From the NCBI GenBank assembly GCA_030549775.1, contig CM060173.1:35091110-35155109 (forward strand): 64,000 nucleotides of DNA. The letters run 5' to 3'. Made by a program: the position numbers and the translations under genes. Source of the DNA: Tamarix chinensis. Its lineage: Eukaryota > Streptophyta > Magnoliopsida > Caryophyllales > Tamaricaceae. The notes beneath the pieces were generated by a model. It ran no database searches. It was not told where the DNA came from and was given only the letters and a program-made list of their open reading frames with translations. This document shows, piece by piece, positions 10,800 through 21,969 of the stretch; position 1 is the first letter of the stretch; each line of letters opens with the position of its first letter.

Positions 10800-11110
10800 A
10801 GATTAATTGACTTGTTTGACAAAATTAATAGACTAGTTTTTAGAATAGTTGAATGATTAATCAAACCCATCAATAATTTTATCTATGGTGACTTTAGTTT
10901 TCCCTCTATTTGATCCCTTATATTAGTATGTGCCTAACCAGTTGACTTGTTGCTAGAATAGCTGGCTAGTTAGCTATACTAGTCAACTAGTTCTCAAGAG
11001 GTAATTATAGCTGGTCTTTTGTTAAACCTTTTGACTTGTTTATCCAAATTGATCGACTAGTGTTAGAGAAATCAACTTGTTTGACTAACCAATCAACTAG
11101 TTTTGATAGA
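10800..11110 (+). repeat. ACTAGT/GACTAGT-rich tract in T1 5' LTR
   Basis: Irregularly spaced variants of 'rrTYGACTrGTT' and its complement (GACTAGTT, AACTAGTC, AACCAATCAACTAG) recur every 15-30 bp. Equivalent tracts occur in the other LTRs of the family. Confidence 0.7.
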
Positions 11111-11779
11111 GAACTCTGGGGTTTAGATGTGCTAAACTAATTAACCAATTTGGCTAGAAAGTGTTATTCTTGCTTCTTTTTATCTAGGTATGATTTGAGA
11201 CTTGGCGTTATTTCATGACATAATTCTTTAATGATGATAACATACATTATGTCATGAACTAAATAACCCATTATATGGATTTATTTGATCATAATTTATC
11301 CTATTATCATTAAGTGCATTTAAAAGATTTTAATGGGTAAAATGGAATAGATATTCTATGTCATGACTTTTAAATAATATAATCCTACTTCTTAGCATTA
11401 GTAGATTAACTCAAAGGTTGAAATAAACTTAGTTAAGCGATAATGGAACTCCCATCAAATGTTTGAATGGTGATGATGGTTAAATGTGAATGATTATGTG
11501 GGTACGGTTTTTTGATATGTTATATGGGCCTTGTATGGAACATGACCTTGGTTAATAAATCACTAATCATCTAGAGTGAAAGATGATGAAGCATTTTATA
11601 GTTCTATATTGTCGAATCCTCAATTAGCAATATGGGGCTTATATGTCTTCAAAAATTTATTAAGCCTTCGAATGATATCCTAGATGATTCTTGTGCCTTG
11701 CCTACTTTAGACACTGTTAATATAAAATGGGTACCATTATTGAAGTGCTTTATCATATATATGGTTTATTTGGCTTCAT

Positions 11780-11930
11780 ATAGATTTTATATCCATTGGT
11801 GGTTCATGAGGCTTCGACTAAACTTTATGTCCACTGGTAGCTCTGTCAACTTTGACCAAAATTTTTCTCTATTGGTGGTTGTCTTGTCTTTGCTGGACTT
11901 TATATCCATTTGTGGTTCTCTTGTCTTCTA
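11780..11930 (+). repeat. Short tandem repeat, unit about 35-40 bp
   Basis: Four imperfect copies of a unit starting TTTATATCCATTGGTGGTTC or close variants, each followed by a C/T-rich segment. It explains the 100-codon ORF at 11632-11934, which is rejected as a gene. Confidence 0.6.
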
Positions 11931-12903
11931 TTGAAATTTCTTTCCTCTTATATTTGGTGTGACTTCCATTGTATTGAGATACTATGAAGGGTAATCCAAC
12001 CCATTGTTCAAAAAGAAATAAGGGATTATAAATAAGAAACCTAATGAAGTATATAAATATAAATACATATATAATGAGTGACTTAATTAGATGAAGCTTA
12101 ACAATTTAACATGTTAAATAACTAACTTGTCTTTACCAAATTATATATTACCATACATGATATCTAAACTACAATGATAAACATGACGACATATGAATTA
12201 TCTAAGTTGACATGCTATGGAATCTTTGTGCATCCTATATCCTTATCATATTATGTAAATTACTTGTACTATTTTAGCAAGAAAATATGATCTAGTATGA
12301 TCACTATACATTATCTTGGCCTTGCATGCATCAAGAATCCCCTTAGGGAGTAAACATTGCTTACTAATTCCATCATGTAATAATGTGCCACTTTGTTCAG
12401 TCACCTGCTCAATCCGTAGGAAGGTGGCTCTATACACATTTTTTTAGGTGGTTGATGGTAGATCTACTTTATAGTCATGTTGGGGGAAAATAAGCATGGA
12501 CATAACAATATTTCCTTCGTTGTTCTTGAGAGATTGGTTTTTATTTGTTTCCTACTCCTTACCATACCATTAGTGTATTTTAGAACTATCACCTTATCAC
12601 TTCATGTAGTTTAGATTTTTCAAGACCTAACATGGTCTTCAGTGTAAACTCTAATACTTGATACTTCTATGACATGTATTTTGCACACTCTTTTCATTGT
12701 GTTTATCTGTGGTTCTATTTATTGTGTTTTTCTGTGGTTGATTTCTTAGCCTTGTATCTAACATGGGATGGGTAGTGGCTATTTATCTATTGTTAATTGC
12801 AATGGTAACACACCATTTTCCATAGATGTATTTTTATAACTTTTTCTTTCAGAATGTTTAAAAATAAAATGTTTTAGTTGTGAAATATGAGGGTATTACA
12901 TGT

Positions 12904-12915
12904 TGGTATTAGATA
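12904..12915 (+). other. T1 primer-binding site, tRNA-Met type
   Basis: TGGTATTAGATA starts three bases after the LTR end and matches 9 of 12 bases of the initiator tRNA-Met PBS. It confirms the LTR boundary at 12900. Confidence 0.7.
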
Positions 12916-13039
12916 TTTGCTTTGAAAACTCCTTTCCTATTTTAATATTTTTGACATTACATTTTCATGTAGTGGGAGTTGAATTTGAGATTACATTAAT
13001 GATTGTAATTGGAATAGCATTATGACCTAGTTAACTAAC

Positions 13040-13105
13040 TTTGAGGGTAATCCCAATTTAGAGGTAGATGCTCTTATCCAGAACTCATCACACTCCTTGA
13101 GTACA
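13040..13105 (+). pseudogene. pol: T1 RNase H C-terminal fragment
   Basis: The plus strand reads EGNPNLEVDALIQN and then SSHSLST, the end of a chromovirus RNase H. Only about 120 bp separate it from the PBS, so gag, protease, RT and most of RNase H have been deleted. The ORF at 13107-13304 on the minus strand is a shadow. Confidence 0.6.
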
Positions 13106-13399
13106 ATTAAGTAATCAAATCATTTTTGTTATGATTCACGGAGAAATAGATTAAGTTAATTACTGCCAGTAGTTTGGAAGCAAAGTGAGTGCACTCACCA
13201 TAACACCTTCCATGTTTGATGAGATTTGAGCTAGTAAACTTGGTGATGTTAAGCTCAAGAGGGTAACTCATGTTATTATAGATGGTAGAGCTTAAGGATT
13301 TCAAATATATTAAGACTAAAGTTTTAGATATTGGGGTAGGTGGTATATGCCATAACGATGTACTGAGCTAAGGAGAATGATTCTTTAAGAATGTAACTA

Positions 13400-13810
13400 T
13401 ACTCGTTGTTTTGTTCATTATGAAGGGGATAAGTTGTATACGAATTTTGTTTAAGATATATTTGTGGCATTATATAAAATGGGAGGTTGTAGAGTTTGTA
13501 ACCATATGTTTGACTTGTCAGCAGGTCAAGATCATGTATAAGGGACTAGTAGGGTTAGTACAAGTACTAGAAGTTCCAGAGTGGAAATAGGATAGTATAT
13601 CCATGGATTTTATGGTTGGTCTTCAAAGGACCGATAGTAGTTTTGATTCTTTAATGGTTATTATTAACCATTTTACTAGGCTAGCAGTGTTTATACCGAT
13701 GACATCAACATGGAGTATATAACAGTCAACCAACACTTACAAGAAATATGTTGTCAGATTACATGGAGTCCTTAAGAACATTGAGTCAGACCAAGAATTC
13801 AAGTTCTTCT
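13400..13810 (+). pseudogene. pol: T1 integrase, N-terminal and first half of catalytic core
   Basis: Readable as KIYLWHYIKWEVVEFVTICL then TCQQVKI (end of the zinc domain), PEWK followed by a stop, SISMDFMVGLQRTD, LMVIINHFTR, KYVVRLHGVLKNIESDQEFK. The pattern is that of a Tekay/Del-type chromovirus integrase. The first two catalytic aspartates are present, in MDF and SDQ. Coding similarity ends abruptly at 13810, where the A1 LTR begins. The next expected segment is found at 35780, which shows that A1 split this gene. Confidence 0.85.
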
Positions 13811-14187
13811 TGATAAATGAATATTTTTACTTATTTTATGCCCTTTCACATGTAGCTTTTTGTTATTCATTTGAATAATATATGAAGTCATATATTAGTT
13901 TTAATTATGTGCTTAATATATACTAATTGAATTTATTTAATTGTATTAGAGTTTATAATTGATTTTTGTTTGGGTTTTGATAGCCTACAATATTTTAACC
14001 ATATCAAAATTAGATTTAAGTGATTTAAATTTTCTTGTAAAGATATAAATAATATATATAACCACTATATCTAATATTATTTCCTAAATTAGAGTATATT
14101 AAGGTGGAAAATTATATCAAAGTTAATGCTTGGATTAGGTATGGGTGATTAGGAAATTTTGAATTGTATATGCTAAGTTTTATTTGC

Positions 14188-14236
<49 letters not shown>

Positions 14237-15611
14237 CTTCTTTAAAATCTCAATAGATGTTGCATCTATAACTTGTACAAATAGCAACCAATTCATAAGA
14301 AAAATTGAGAAAAGATAGAAGATTGAGAAAAGATATATGTTTGAGTTATCAACCATATCTTTTTCCAGTATTTAGCAAAAAAAATAATTTAATAAGAGAC
14401 CTTTGATGTGTGTATAAATATAGACCTATGTAGATAAATACAAAGGCATTATAGAAGACAAATAGGATGTGACTATAGAGTGATTGAAAGAGCCAATATG
14501 AAAAGTTCAATAGCACCGATCATCTCTTCTACATAGCATTATTTTATTGGTTCTTATTTTGGATATGAATTGTTATAATTTTATATTATTATAATTTTCT
14601 TTTAACAAGGATGTAGTGAAACCTAATTTTCAGAATGATAGATTAATTGATCGCTTGATTAATAGATTACTTTATATGTTTTATGCTATTATTCTAGATT
14701 ATCCTTAATTAATAGATCGATCACTTGTTATTAGTAACACATATTAAATTTAAGGTTGGGATTAGGTGTGGTTAATTAGGAAAGTTTGAAATTATTTGTT
14801 CATATTTTAAATATGAAATGTTGTAATTTTATATTCAAATATTATCAAATTCAATATTTTATTTATATTTTTTATTCTTTACTTTTATTTTAATTAATAG
14901 CTTGTTCTAATTTTCTTTTACCAAAGATATGATGAAACCCTACTCTATACACTAATAGATTAATTAATTGTTTGAAAAAATAGATTACTCTATGTGTTTT
15001 ATACCGTTGCTATAGATTATGGCTAATTAATAGACTGATCATCTTTAATTAGTATTTAACAAGTCGGGAAAAGATGCGATAAATGATTCTTCACTTTAGG
15101 TTAAATAACATGAATAGAAATTGATTGGGTTGTGAGAATAACAACTTGAGTTATACTACAGTAGGGAAGGATAAATAATTAATTGAACTTAAAGTATTAT
15201 CTTTTAATTAAATCCTTTGACTAGAGGTAGCAAGACTAATAATTGGTGATGAACTATGTAACTCGGAAGAGTGTGTTAGTTAAATATTCTTATTGACACA
15301 TAACTTGTAATTGAAAATATCACATTAGTTAATTGGTCATTTTAATTGCATAGTGGTGCATCAAATTCCATATTAATTTTTATTAATCAATTTGATATTG
15401 TTGGCTTTTATTTAATTTAGTTTAGATATTTTGAAATTCTTAGTTTATATTAATAATTATTTCTCTACTCTATTTTTAATGTCATGGCTTGATTTAACTT
15501 ATGTGAGTTTTTGAGTTAATTGTTAGTCTCCATAGGACAATAATTTGATACTCATTCTGCCCTATATAACATGTGACTCGTATACTTATCGATAGGTATA
15601 GTTGGCCAACA
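13811..15611 (+). repeat. A1 5' LTR (1801 bp)
   Basis: It begins TGATAAATGAATATTTTTAC and ends GGCCAACA. Both ends recur in the 3' copy (TTAATAAATGAATATTTTTT at 30502; GGCTAACA at 35773). It contains a (TTA)n microsatellite at about 14190-14236 and repeated AGATTGAGAAAAGATA segments. The rest is AT-rich and without genes. Confidence 0.85.
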
Positions 15612-15620
15612 AAGAGTTTT

Positions 15621-15638
15621 TGGACCCATTTTCAAGGA
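15621..15638 (+). other. A1 primer-binding site, degenerate tRNA-Asp type
   Basis: TGGACCCATTTTCAAGGA, preceded by TTTT, lies nine bases after the LTR. It matches about 11 of 18 bases of the Athila-type PBS TGGCGCCGTTGCCGGGGA; four of the seven differences are G-to-A or C-to-T. Confidence 0.55.
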
Positions 15639-15880
15639 ATAATTTAATAACCCTAGAAAACAAATCTTGATCTAGGAAATTTATAATTCCTAATTGATAA
15701 TTTTTATTTTTATTTTTATTATTTTTCATTTATTTTATTTTTTCTTAAAAAACAAACCATTGTTCTTATGGTCTTTTGACATAGTATATGTGCACGTCAT
15801 CGAGGAACTCAAAGCCATTAATCATGACTTCTTTTTATGCTCTATTAGATACATTAAATCATAAATATGATAACTTGAGC
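15639..15880 (+). other. A1 leader, no recognisable gene
   Basis: AT-rich sequence between the PBS and the gag remnant. It contains T- and A-rich runs near 15700-15745. The normal gag N-terminus is not recognisable and was probably deleted. Confidence 0.4.
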
Positions 15881-16359
15881 ATTTTTGACATGCAATATTA
15901 GACATTTAAATGTTACTTTTGTGGAGGACCCTAAGCTAGTATAAACTGTTAAGTAATCCATTTTGTTAGACATATGAACAAGCTAACTATGTGGATAATT
16001 TTGACAGGTAAACTAATTCCTATTGTGACACCTATAATCAATAATTGTGCATCAACCCTTACATTTTATGGTGGAAGCAAAATCCCATTCCAAATAACTA
16101 TCATGTGAGTTACCACCCTTGTCTTACCAAGTTTTAACTCTAAATCAAGAGGCAAATCCTTGCTTGGAGGAGCTATTAGCCAAGGCCATTAGTGAAAATG
16201 AGGCTAGTTTTAAAGAATCATGAGGCATGGATAAAGATTGAAGGGACATCTATTAAGAACTTGATGGTGCAATTGGGCAAGTTGACTAACATATTAGCTA
16301 AGAGAGGTCCAGAGACCTTGCTTAGTGATACTTAGATCCCTAGGAAGGACTAATGGTAG
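15881..16359 (+). pseudogene. gag: A1 gag C-terminal half, cut by A2
   Basis: A CYFCGGP-like knuckle fragment at about 15913 is followed by LLGGAISQGH-like and EELLAKAISENEASFKES segments. After further stops it reads LMVQLGKLTNILAKRGPETL to about 16320. This is the asparagine-rich, coiled C-terminal part of Athila-type gag. Coding similarity breaks at 16360, where A2 inserts, and resumes with TMRSGKK at 28799. In this family 'RSGK' directly follows the 'QLG.L...L' block, so the two pieces belong together. Confidence 0.7.
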
Positions 16360-17087
16360 TAACTTGATAAGTTTATATTTTGATATATTTTATAACCTTA
16401 TAATCTTAATTTTTAGTATTTTAATTAAGTAATATAGCTTAATAATTATGATTTATTCTTAAGTGGTAATAATAGCATAAATATTATTATTTAAGCTAAA
16501 ATGATACTAATTAAATAAATTTAGATTATAATATTATTTAATAATTTTTATTAAATTTTATTTTGTAGGTATTATTTAAAAAAAAAAAGAACCGAATGAG
16601 AGGTAGGATGGGAAAAATGATCTGCGTAAGATAGAAAGCCAGTAGCCACACAAAGTAGGGCTGACGCGGACAAAAAGGGATTGGCCGAAAAAAATGAAAA
16701 GAATAAGAGGAGGCAACGGCTTGAAAAACAGAGGGGCCACGAGAGGAGAAAATGCAAGAATAGGGCTGAGGTGGAAAGGGCCGCAGAAAAATTATAAGGC
16801 TATGTTTGGAATGGCCGTAAAGGCCCCTAAAAAAATATGGGGGAAATTATTTACCCTCTTATACCTATTTGGTATAAGTAAAACTTTTTACTCGTGTAAA
16901 AATTTTATGTCGGCTGAGGGAAAATAATTTCCCTTTTCAACTCACGGGTAACCCGATGCTCCTTAGCTTCCCTATTCATTGCCTCCCTGCCTCTCGAAGT
17001 TGCCTGTCGAAGCACTTGATCGACAGCCGTTGTCATAAAGACTTCGTCCTCCACGGTTGCGCCGTCGATCCACTCGACTAACATCCA

Positions 17088-17468
17088 TTGTCATCCACGT
17101 CGGCTACTATATCATCCGTCGTCGACAACTACGATGATTACCGCAACGACGACGACGGCAACTCCTCCTCCTCTAATGTTGCCCGCGAAGACTATGAAGA
17201 GAAGAAGGCTAGCCTTGAAGTAGCCGACTATTCTTATATTATGCCGGAAAGGCATCGCTCCATGAAGTGGTTCCTGGAACGGTACATGTATTATTCTTAC
17301 TGTTACGACATGGTTCAGGACCCGGATGGCAAAGGGCTAGAATTAGAGCTACTATCGTTGGTTGCCGCACTGCTTTCAGAAACAGAGCTGTGTGGCTCGG
17401 GGGCCATCACTGTGGGTTTTTTAAAGCCGGGCGACTTTGTTCCTGACTCGACGGGAGGAAATTCGTAA
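17088..17468 (+). CDS. Unrecognised 126-codon ORF in the Harbinger-like element
   Basis: I do not recognise this protein. It opens with a Ser/Thr-rich start (MSSTSATISSVVDNYDDY), then an Asp/Asn/Ser-rich low-complexity part, then a denser region with KASLEVADYSYIMPERHRSM and several Tyr/Trp residues, then a leucine-rich stretch (LELELLSLVAALL). There is no signal peptide or membrane segment. Upstream DNA (16930-17090) and the ORF are clearly richer in C, G and CpG than anything nearby. That fits an exon fragment captured from a host gene rather than transposon DNA. The stop at 17466-17468 could be original or a truncation. GTAAGT-like sequence near 17779 could be a relic splice donor. It may well be a pseudogene. 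Confidence 0.4.
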   Translation: MSSTSATISSVVDNYDDYRNDDDGNSSSSNVAREDYEEKKASLEVADYSYIMPERHRSMKWFLERYMYYSYCYDMVQDPDGKGLELELLSLVAALLSETELCGSGAITVGFLKPGDFVPDSTGGNS

Positions 17469-18740
17469 CTCAGTGGGAGTAAAGGGTTAATCAACTTGGT
17501 TAATCATGTCCTAAGGAAGAAGAAGAAGAATCTGAATCTGTAATATGCAAACCCACATAAGAGCTAAACCAGATCATTCGAGCATTCTTAAACTGTTTGA
17601 TAACACAATGCAATCATTCTATTAGAGCTAGAAGATGTAAGGGCACCAATTCTAGAGTAGGCATCGATGGCCAAGTAAACTTAAGAGTTTGAAGTGATAA
17701 TCGAGAGTCCGAGAGAGAGAGAGAGAGATTTGTTTTGAGATTCGGTGTGCGGAGAATCTGAGCAGGTTAAAGATTGTGGGTAAGTTCTTTTGTGTACATG
17801 ATTCGAAAATGTTAATGTATAGTCAAGGAAATATTTTTTTTATTCAGATCAAGTAGACCAATATCCATCCTATAATTAGAAACTTTGAATACGATTCATC
17901 TTCCTTCTAACTTATCTAGACAATGAAAATCGCTCGCTGCAATACCTGAGAGAATTAGCAGAGTTGGTTAGCAGGAAATGAGTACAGATAGCAAGAGCTC
18001 CAATTGCTCGAGTGGTTTGATTAATTCATTGGTCAAAGCCTGGGAGGCTTTATGGGTCCAGCATTTATACAGGTCGCTCCTTGTAATGTGCCCCCTTGAG
18101 AGGAAGGAGTGAGGGTACCGTTAGAGACTGTCATAGATTGAAGAAAGTTGGGTTGTCCTCAAAAGAAGTGATAATTGATTTTTATATGGGTGGTGCTAGA
18201 AGTTGAGGTTGTGATATCCCACCCAAGATAATGAAATTCGAAGCATCATAGGAAGCGCATGCCACATATGCTGAATGATAAAATTTGTGTTTTACAGATT
18301 GTCAAAAATTTGTCCAGTAAGCATATTAGGTCGGGTCCGTACTTTTTCCATCATCTGAAGATTTTCTTAGGTGTGCAGAAAGAGAGTTTCAACTTCCTCT
18401 CTATCCTCTCATCCACATATATGTGTGTGTGTGATTAGAATCGGCGGATTTGGTTCACGTAAATGGTTAATCAATAAATAATTATATGGCTGGTTGGTTT
18501 ATAATTATATGGTATTATTCTCTATGTATGATGATATATGCGTATGAGTTTCTTCTTCTTCTTCCTGTTTTTTTGGTGGGGTTCATCTGTTTTGTTTTGT
18601 TTTTTCTTTTTTCTTCTAGATTTATAAAAATTAAATTAAAAAATGTAATATATTAAATTTTAATTTATGTAATAAATAATTATTTATATCTAATAAGAAA
18701 TATTACTAATTTTTAATGCAAATAAAGTAAAATAAAATAT
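17469..18740. other. Interior of the Harbinger-like element, no coding sequence recognised
   Basis: Medium-complexity sequence with a (GA)n run near 17711-17729, possible UTR/intron-like DNA after the ORF, a TGTGTGTGTG run near 18421-18431, and AT-rich DNA near 18600-18740. No transposase or other domain is readable on either strand. Confidence 0.45.
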
Positions 18741-18840
18741 TATTCTAATATAAGTTATTTCTCTCAAACCAAACATAAGAAAAATATTCCCTTGAATAAT
18801 TTACCCTTACATACCAAGCAAGAATGGTAGATAAATTTCC

Positions 18841-18895
18841 CCCCTTAATCATTATCCCCTTAATCATTCCCCCCTTAATTATTTCCCCTTAATCC
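18841..18895. repeat. CCCCTTAATCATT tandem repeat near element end
   Basis: Four imperfect copies of a 14-16 bp unit lie about 30 bp inside the right end of the Harbinger-like element. Subterminal repeats like this often form the transposase-binding region; that role is inferred. Confidence 0.6.
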
Positions 18896-19578
18896 ATTTC
18901 CCTCATCCCAAGAATAACCTAAAAGGTAGAAATAGAAAGGAAAGGGGATCTACCGTAGGCACGAAAAGAAAAGAGGAGAGAAGAGCACAGACTATTATGG
19001 GTGATATAGAAAAAAAGGACTACGATGCCGCAGAGAGAGAGAGGCGACAGAATAAATGGCGACATGGAAAGCAACAAGGAAACAGGAAGGACAAGTCCCA
19101 CAAAAGGAAAAGCAGCCATCAGATGGTGGTAATATGATGCACAGAAATTGAAGTAGAGTAAGGCACATCAGTGCCATAAAGCAAAAAGAAAAGTATTAGT
19201 TGCACGGAAATCAAAGACTGTTGGGAGAGGAAATAAATGTAGAGAAATGCATACTAGTAGAATTTATTTTGGATAAAATTAATTTTTTATCTAAATAAAT
19301 TCCCAATCATTTATCTATAATTAATTCTTGATCGTTTATTTTATTTTTTATTTATCCTTTTATCCTTTTATTATTTTTATTTTATAACCCCTATTAGTAT
19401 TTTTCTTATTTATTTATTTTGAGTTACTTAGGGTTTTTGTTTTTATTTTTATTTTAAGCTAGTTAAATAGAGGTGAGCCCTCTCAATCTCCGGTTTAGGA
19501 TGATACCCTTATTTTCTAGTACTACAAGTGATAACAAGAGGGTTTAAATTGAGTGCTGGCTACGGTGAGACCAATTTT

Positions 19579-19596
19579 TGGCCCCATTTCCAAGGA
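19579..19596 (+). other. A2 primer-binding site, tRNA-Asp type
   Basis: TGGCCCCATTTCCAAGGA, preceded by TTTT, matches about 13 of 18 bases of the Athila-type PBS, with G-to-A changes at three of the five differences. It lies 42 bases after the LTR end deduced from the 3' LTR, an unusually long spacer. Confidence 0.65.
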
Positions 19597-19735
19597 TTGG
19601 TAACTTTACCTATATTATACTAGTTAAGTTTTCTTAGTTTTTGTGTGTTTGTTGTTTTTTTAGTTTTTTTTTCTTTTTATCTAGTACGATTTACTCAATT
19701 AAAGTGTTTCTCTTATTTCAGGAATCCACTAGTGA

Positions 19736-21150
19736 ATGCAGACGAGAGGAAAAGCACAAGGAGAGTTGATACTAATGAATCTTGAGATAGAAATGTTCAT
19801 TCAAGCAATTAGAAAGTTAAGAGTTTATGGTTCTCCATCATCATCAAAAGATCCCATCTATTTCACTCACATGGCAGCTAATAGGAGTTTACGGGAGCTA
19901 GCAACCCATAATATAACTGAAGTTGTACTTACATGCATAGGCTATCTTGATCCAACTAAGGGGAACGAAAGCGATTTCGAGCTAAAGTCCAGCCTACTTC
20001 ATCATCTTCTAACATTCCATCGTCTCCCAAGTGAAGATCCAAATAAATTCCTAAAGGAATTTCAATTTGTATGTGTCTCCATATGCCCCAAAGAGGCAGA
20101 TCTTCAAATCCTAAAGCTCAAGGCATTTCCATTTGCCTTGATGGATGGCACGAAAGACTGGCTTTATAAGTTGCCAACAAGGTAGATATACTCATGGGAC
20201 AACTTGGCAAGTGCTTCCTTAGACAAATATTTTCCAGCATCACGTGTCACGGTACTCAGAAAGAGGATCCCCAGGATCCAACAAGAGCCTAACGAGTCAT
20301 TCCATGCATACTACAATAGGTATAAGGCTTTGCTATCATACTGCCCACTTGAAAGGAATATGTTGGATGCAACAAGTGGTGGTGCCATTATAGATAAAGA
20401 TCCCATTTCAGCATAAGTCGTATTGAAGAGCCGAGCCTCCATTACACAACAATATGATGGTCTTTCTACTCATGCAAGAGTACATGAGGTGAGTGTAAAA
20501 AAATTTGATGATAGACTTAACCAAGTCACTACTCTTTTTTTGTAGATTACAACATCTATCAGAGCTGTTACTATATGTGGAGTATGTTTGGCAATAGGAC
20601 ATCTGAGTGAGAAATGTCCACAGATAATAGGAGGAGAGGACAATGCACAAGCAAATTCTATTGGATTTTCAAATACTTATCATCCAAGTATGCGCAACAA
20701 TTCTAATTTTTGTTGGAAAGATAATAATAATAATAATATTCTTAATCCTCCAAGTTTGTACCAAGTAGGACCAGGCTTTTTATCAAAAATCACGAGGAGG
20801 ATATTCTCAACCTCAAGCTCCAACCACTAATAAATATGATAAAATGTTTGAGTTGCTAACTAATGGACAAAATCAACTAATACAAAGTTAACTCAACATG
20901 GATAAGAGAGTGCTGAATATTGAGAGGCAAATAGGATAAGTGGTTACTAAGTTAAATCAATTACATGACCCAGGAAAATTACCAAGTAACACCATACCCA
21001 ATCCGAAGGGTGATTTTGAATTAGCTAATGTAGTGGTGACTAGGAGTGGTAAATCATGTGAGAATAATTCAATTAAAGCTCAGGAGAATCTTGAGAAATT
21101 GGAAGAAGACCTTACTACAAAAGAGGGGGAGAACATGAAGAAGTAAGAGA
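19736..21150 (+). pseudogene. gag: A2 gag, broken in four pieces
   Basis: Gag packages RNA and builds the particle. The first open piece, 19736-20185, contains RLPSEDPNKFLKEFQFVCVS and KLKAFPFALMDGTKDWLYKL, hallmarks of Athila-type gag. A stop at 20183-20185 separates it from 20204-20416 (KYFPASRVTVLRKRI, NESFHAYYNRYKALLSYCPL). A decayed stretch follows, with a knuckle-like GVCLAIGHLSEKCP near 20580, then an asparagine-rich NNNNILNPP segment at 20588-20830. The last piece, 20940-21146, ends in a VVVTRSGKSC segment. The parts are collinear, so one gene was interrupted by stops and small frameshifts. Confidence 0.88.
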
Positions 21151-21239
21151 ATAAAAGTGGAATCTGACAAATGATTGATCGAATCGGTAGTGTACTAAAA
21201 TATTAAAGTTCTTTTAATGGTAAATCCTCTACCATTCCT

Positions 21240-21960
21240 AATTATGTTGTAGCTAACCCTATTTCCGCTGCTCCTTTTCCTAGCAGGTTATCCAAATCAA
21301 AGAAAGATGAGAGTGATCAAGCAATTTTGGATACATTTAAGAAGCTTTAGGTTAACATTCCACTCCCACAAGCTACTAAGCAAGTGCCCAAATATGAATT
21401 TTTTTAAAGGAGTAATGCACCACAAGGATGAGATTTTGGGAGAGGGAAGTAGTTAAAATGAGTGAGCAATTATTCACAGTAATACAAAGAAAATTATCTT
21501 TGAAGTGCAAGGACCCTGGGAGCTTCATTGTCTCATGTGTGAGAGGCAACAATAGGTTTGAGAATGCCATCCTAGACTTAGGTGCATCTATTAATGTTAT
21601 GCTATATTCTATTTATGCATCATTTTGTCAAGGAGAGCTTAAGAAGGATAATGTTATCATTCAACTTGCCAATCAGTCTAACGCATTCCCCAAGAAACTT
21701 GTAGAAGATGTCCTTGTGTAGGAGGGTACACTTATATTTCCAGCGAATTTCTATGTGTTCAATATGGATGAGAGTAGCTCAAGTCCAATGCCATTGCTTT
21801 TAAAAAGGCCTTTTATAAGAACTTCTCGCACATAGATAGATGTTCATACGGGTTCTCTTACTATGGATTTTGATGGAGAAGTTATAAACTTCAACATTTT
21901 TGTAACCATGAGGTACCCCATGGATGATCATTCTTATTATACTATTGATGCTATTGATCT
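21240..21960 (+). pseudogene. pol: A2 aspartic protease region
   Basis: Open at 21428-21721 with ILDLGASINVMLYSIY, where the active-site triplet is Asp-Leu-Gly, common in this lineage, and VIIQLANQSNAF. After a stop the frame goes on with GTLIFPANFYVFNMDESSSS, LLLKRPFIRTSR and SLTMDFDGEVINFNIF to about 21960. It is a protease that would cut the polyprotein, now interrupted by at least three stops. The minus-strand ORF at 21376-21570 is a shadow. Confidence 0.85.
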
Positions 21961-21969
21961 TTTAGCGTA

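Larger units (their letters stand above)
10702..12900 (+). repeat. T1 5' LTR, truncated at its left side
   Basis: The LTR end is GGGTATTACA at 12891-12900, immediately before a PBS. Alignment to the 3' LTR begins at GGTAATGG (10715 versus 38173), so the U3 and promoter are missing here. It contains a GACTAGT-rich tract (10800-11110), a short tandem repeat (11780-11930) and the family's terminal signature (TAGCCTTGTATCTAACATGG near 12748). About 1.3 kb present here between the two signatures is absent from the 3' LTR. The ORFs in this stretch are shadows. Confidence 0.75.
16798..18919. mobile_element. PIF/Harbinger-like element, 2122 bp, TSD TAA
   Basis: The 3' LTR lacks this block exactly between AAAATTATAA and AAAAGG, giving an empty-site comparison. 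The element starts GGCTATGTTTGGAATG and its other end, reverse-complemented, reads GGTTATTCTTGGGATG (12 of 16 identical). TAA flanks both sides (16795-16797 and 18920-18922). Three-base TAA/TTA duplications and GG...TTTGG termini are typical of PIF/Harbinger and Tourist-type elements. Degenerate inverted similarity extends inward about 100 bp or more (about 16850-16920 against 18740-18835). No transposase is present, so it is non-autonomous. It contains a GC-richer segment with an ORF. Confidence 0.72.
16365..19536 (+). repeat. A2 5' LTR (3172 bp including a 2.1-kb insertion)
   Basis: Start and end match the 3' LTR (26927-28798). Shared segments include TTTTTAGTATTTTAATTAAG, GAGGTGGAAAGGGCC, GAGAGGAGAGAAGAGCACA and TTTTGAGTTACTTAGGGTTT. 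Removing the 2122-bp insertion and one TSD leaves 1047 bp, while the 3' LTR is 1872 bp. The difference is a block at about 27850-28600 present only in the 3' copy. Confidence 0.88.

Noticed and set aside
11632..11934. 100-codon hydrophobic ORF that might suggest a membrane protein
   Set aside because: Lies on a short tandem repeat in the T1 5' LTR; hydrophobicity comes from T-rich DNA.
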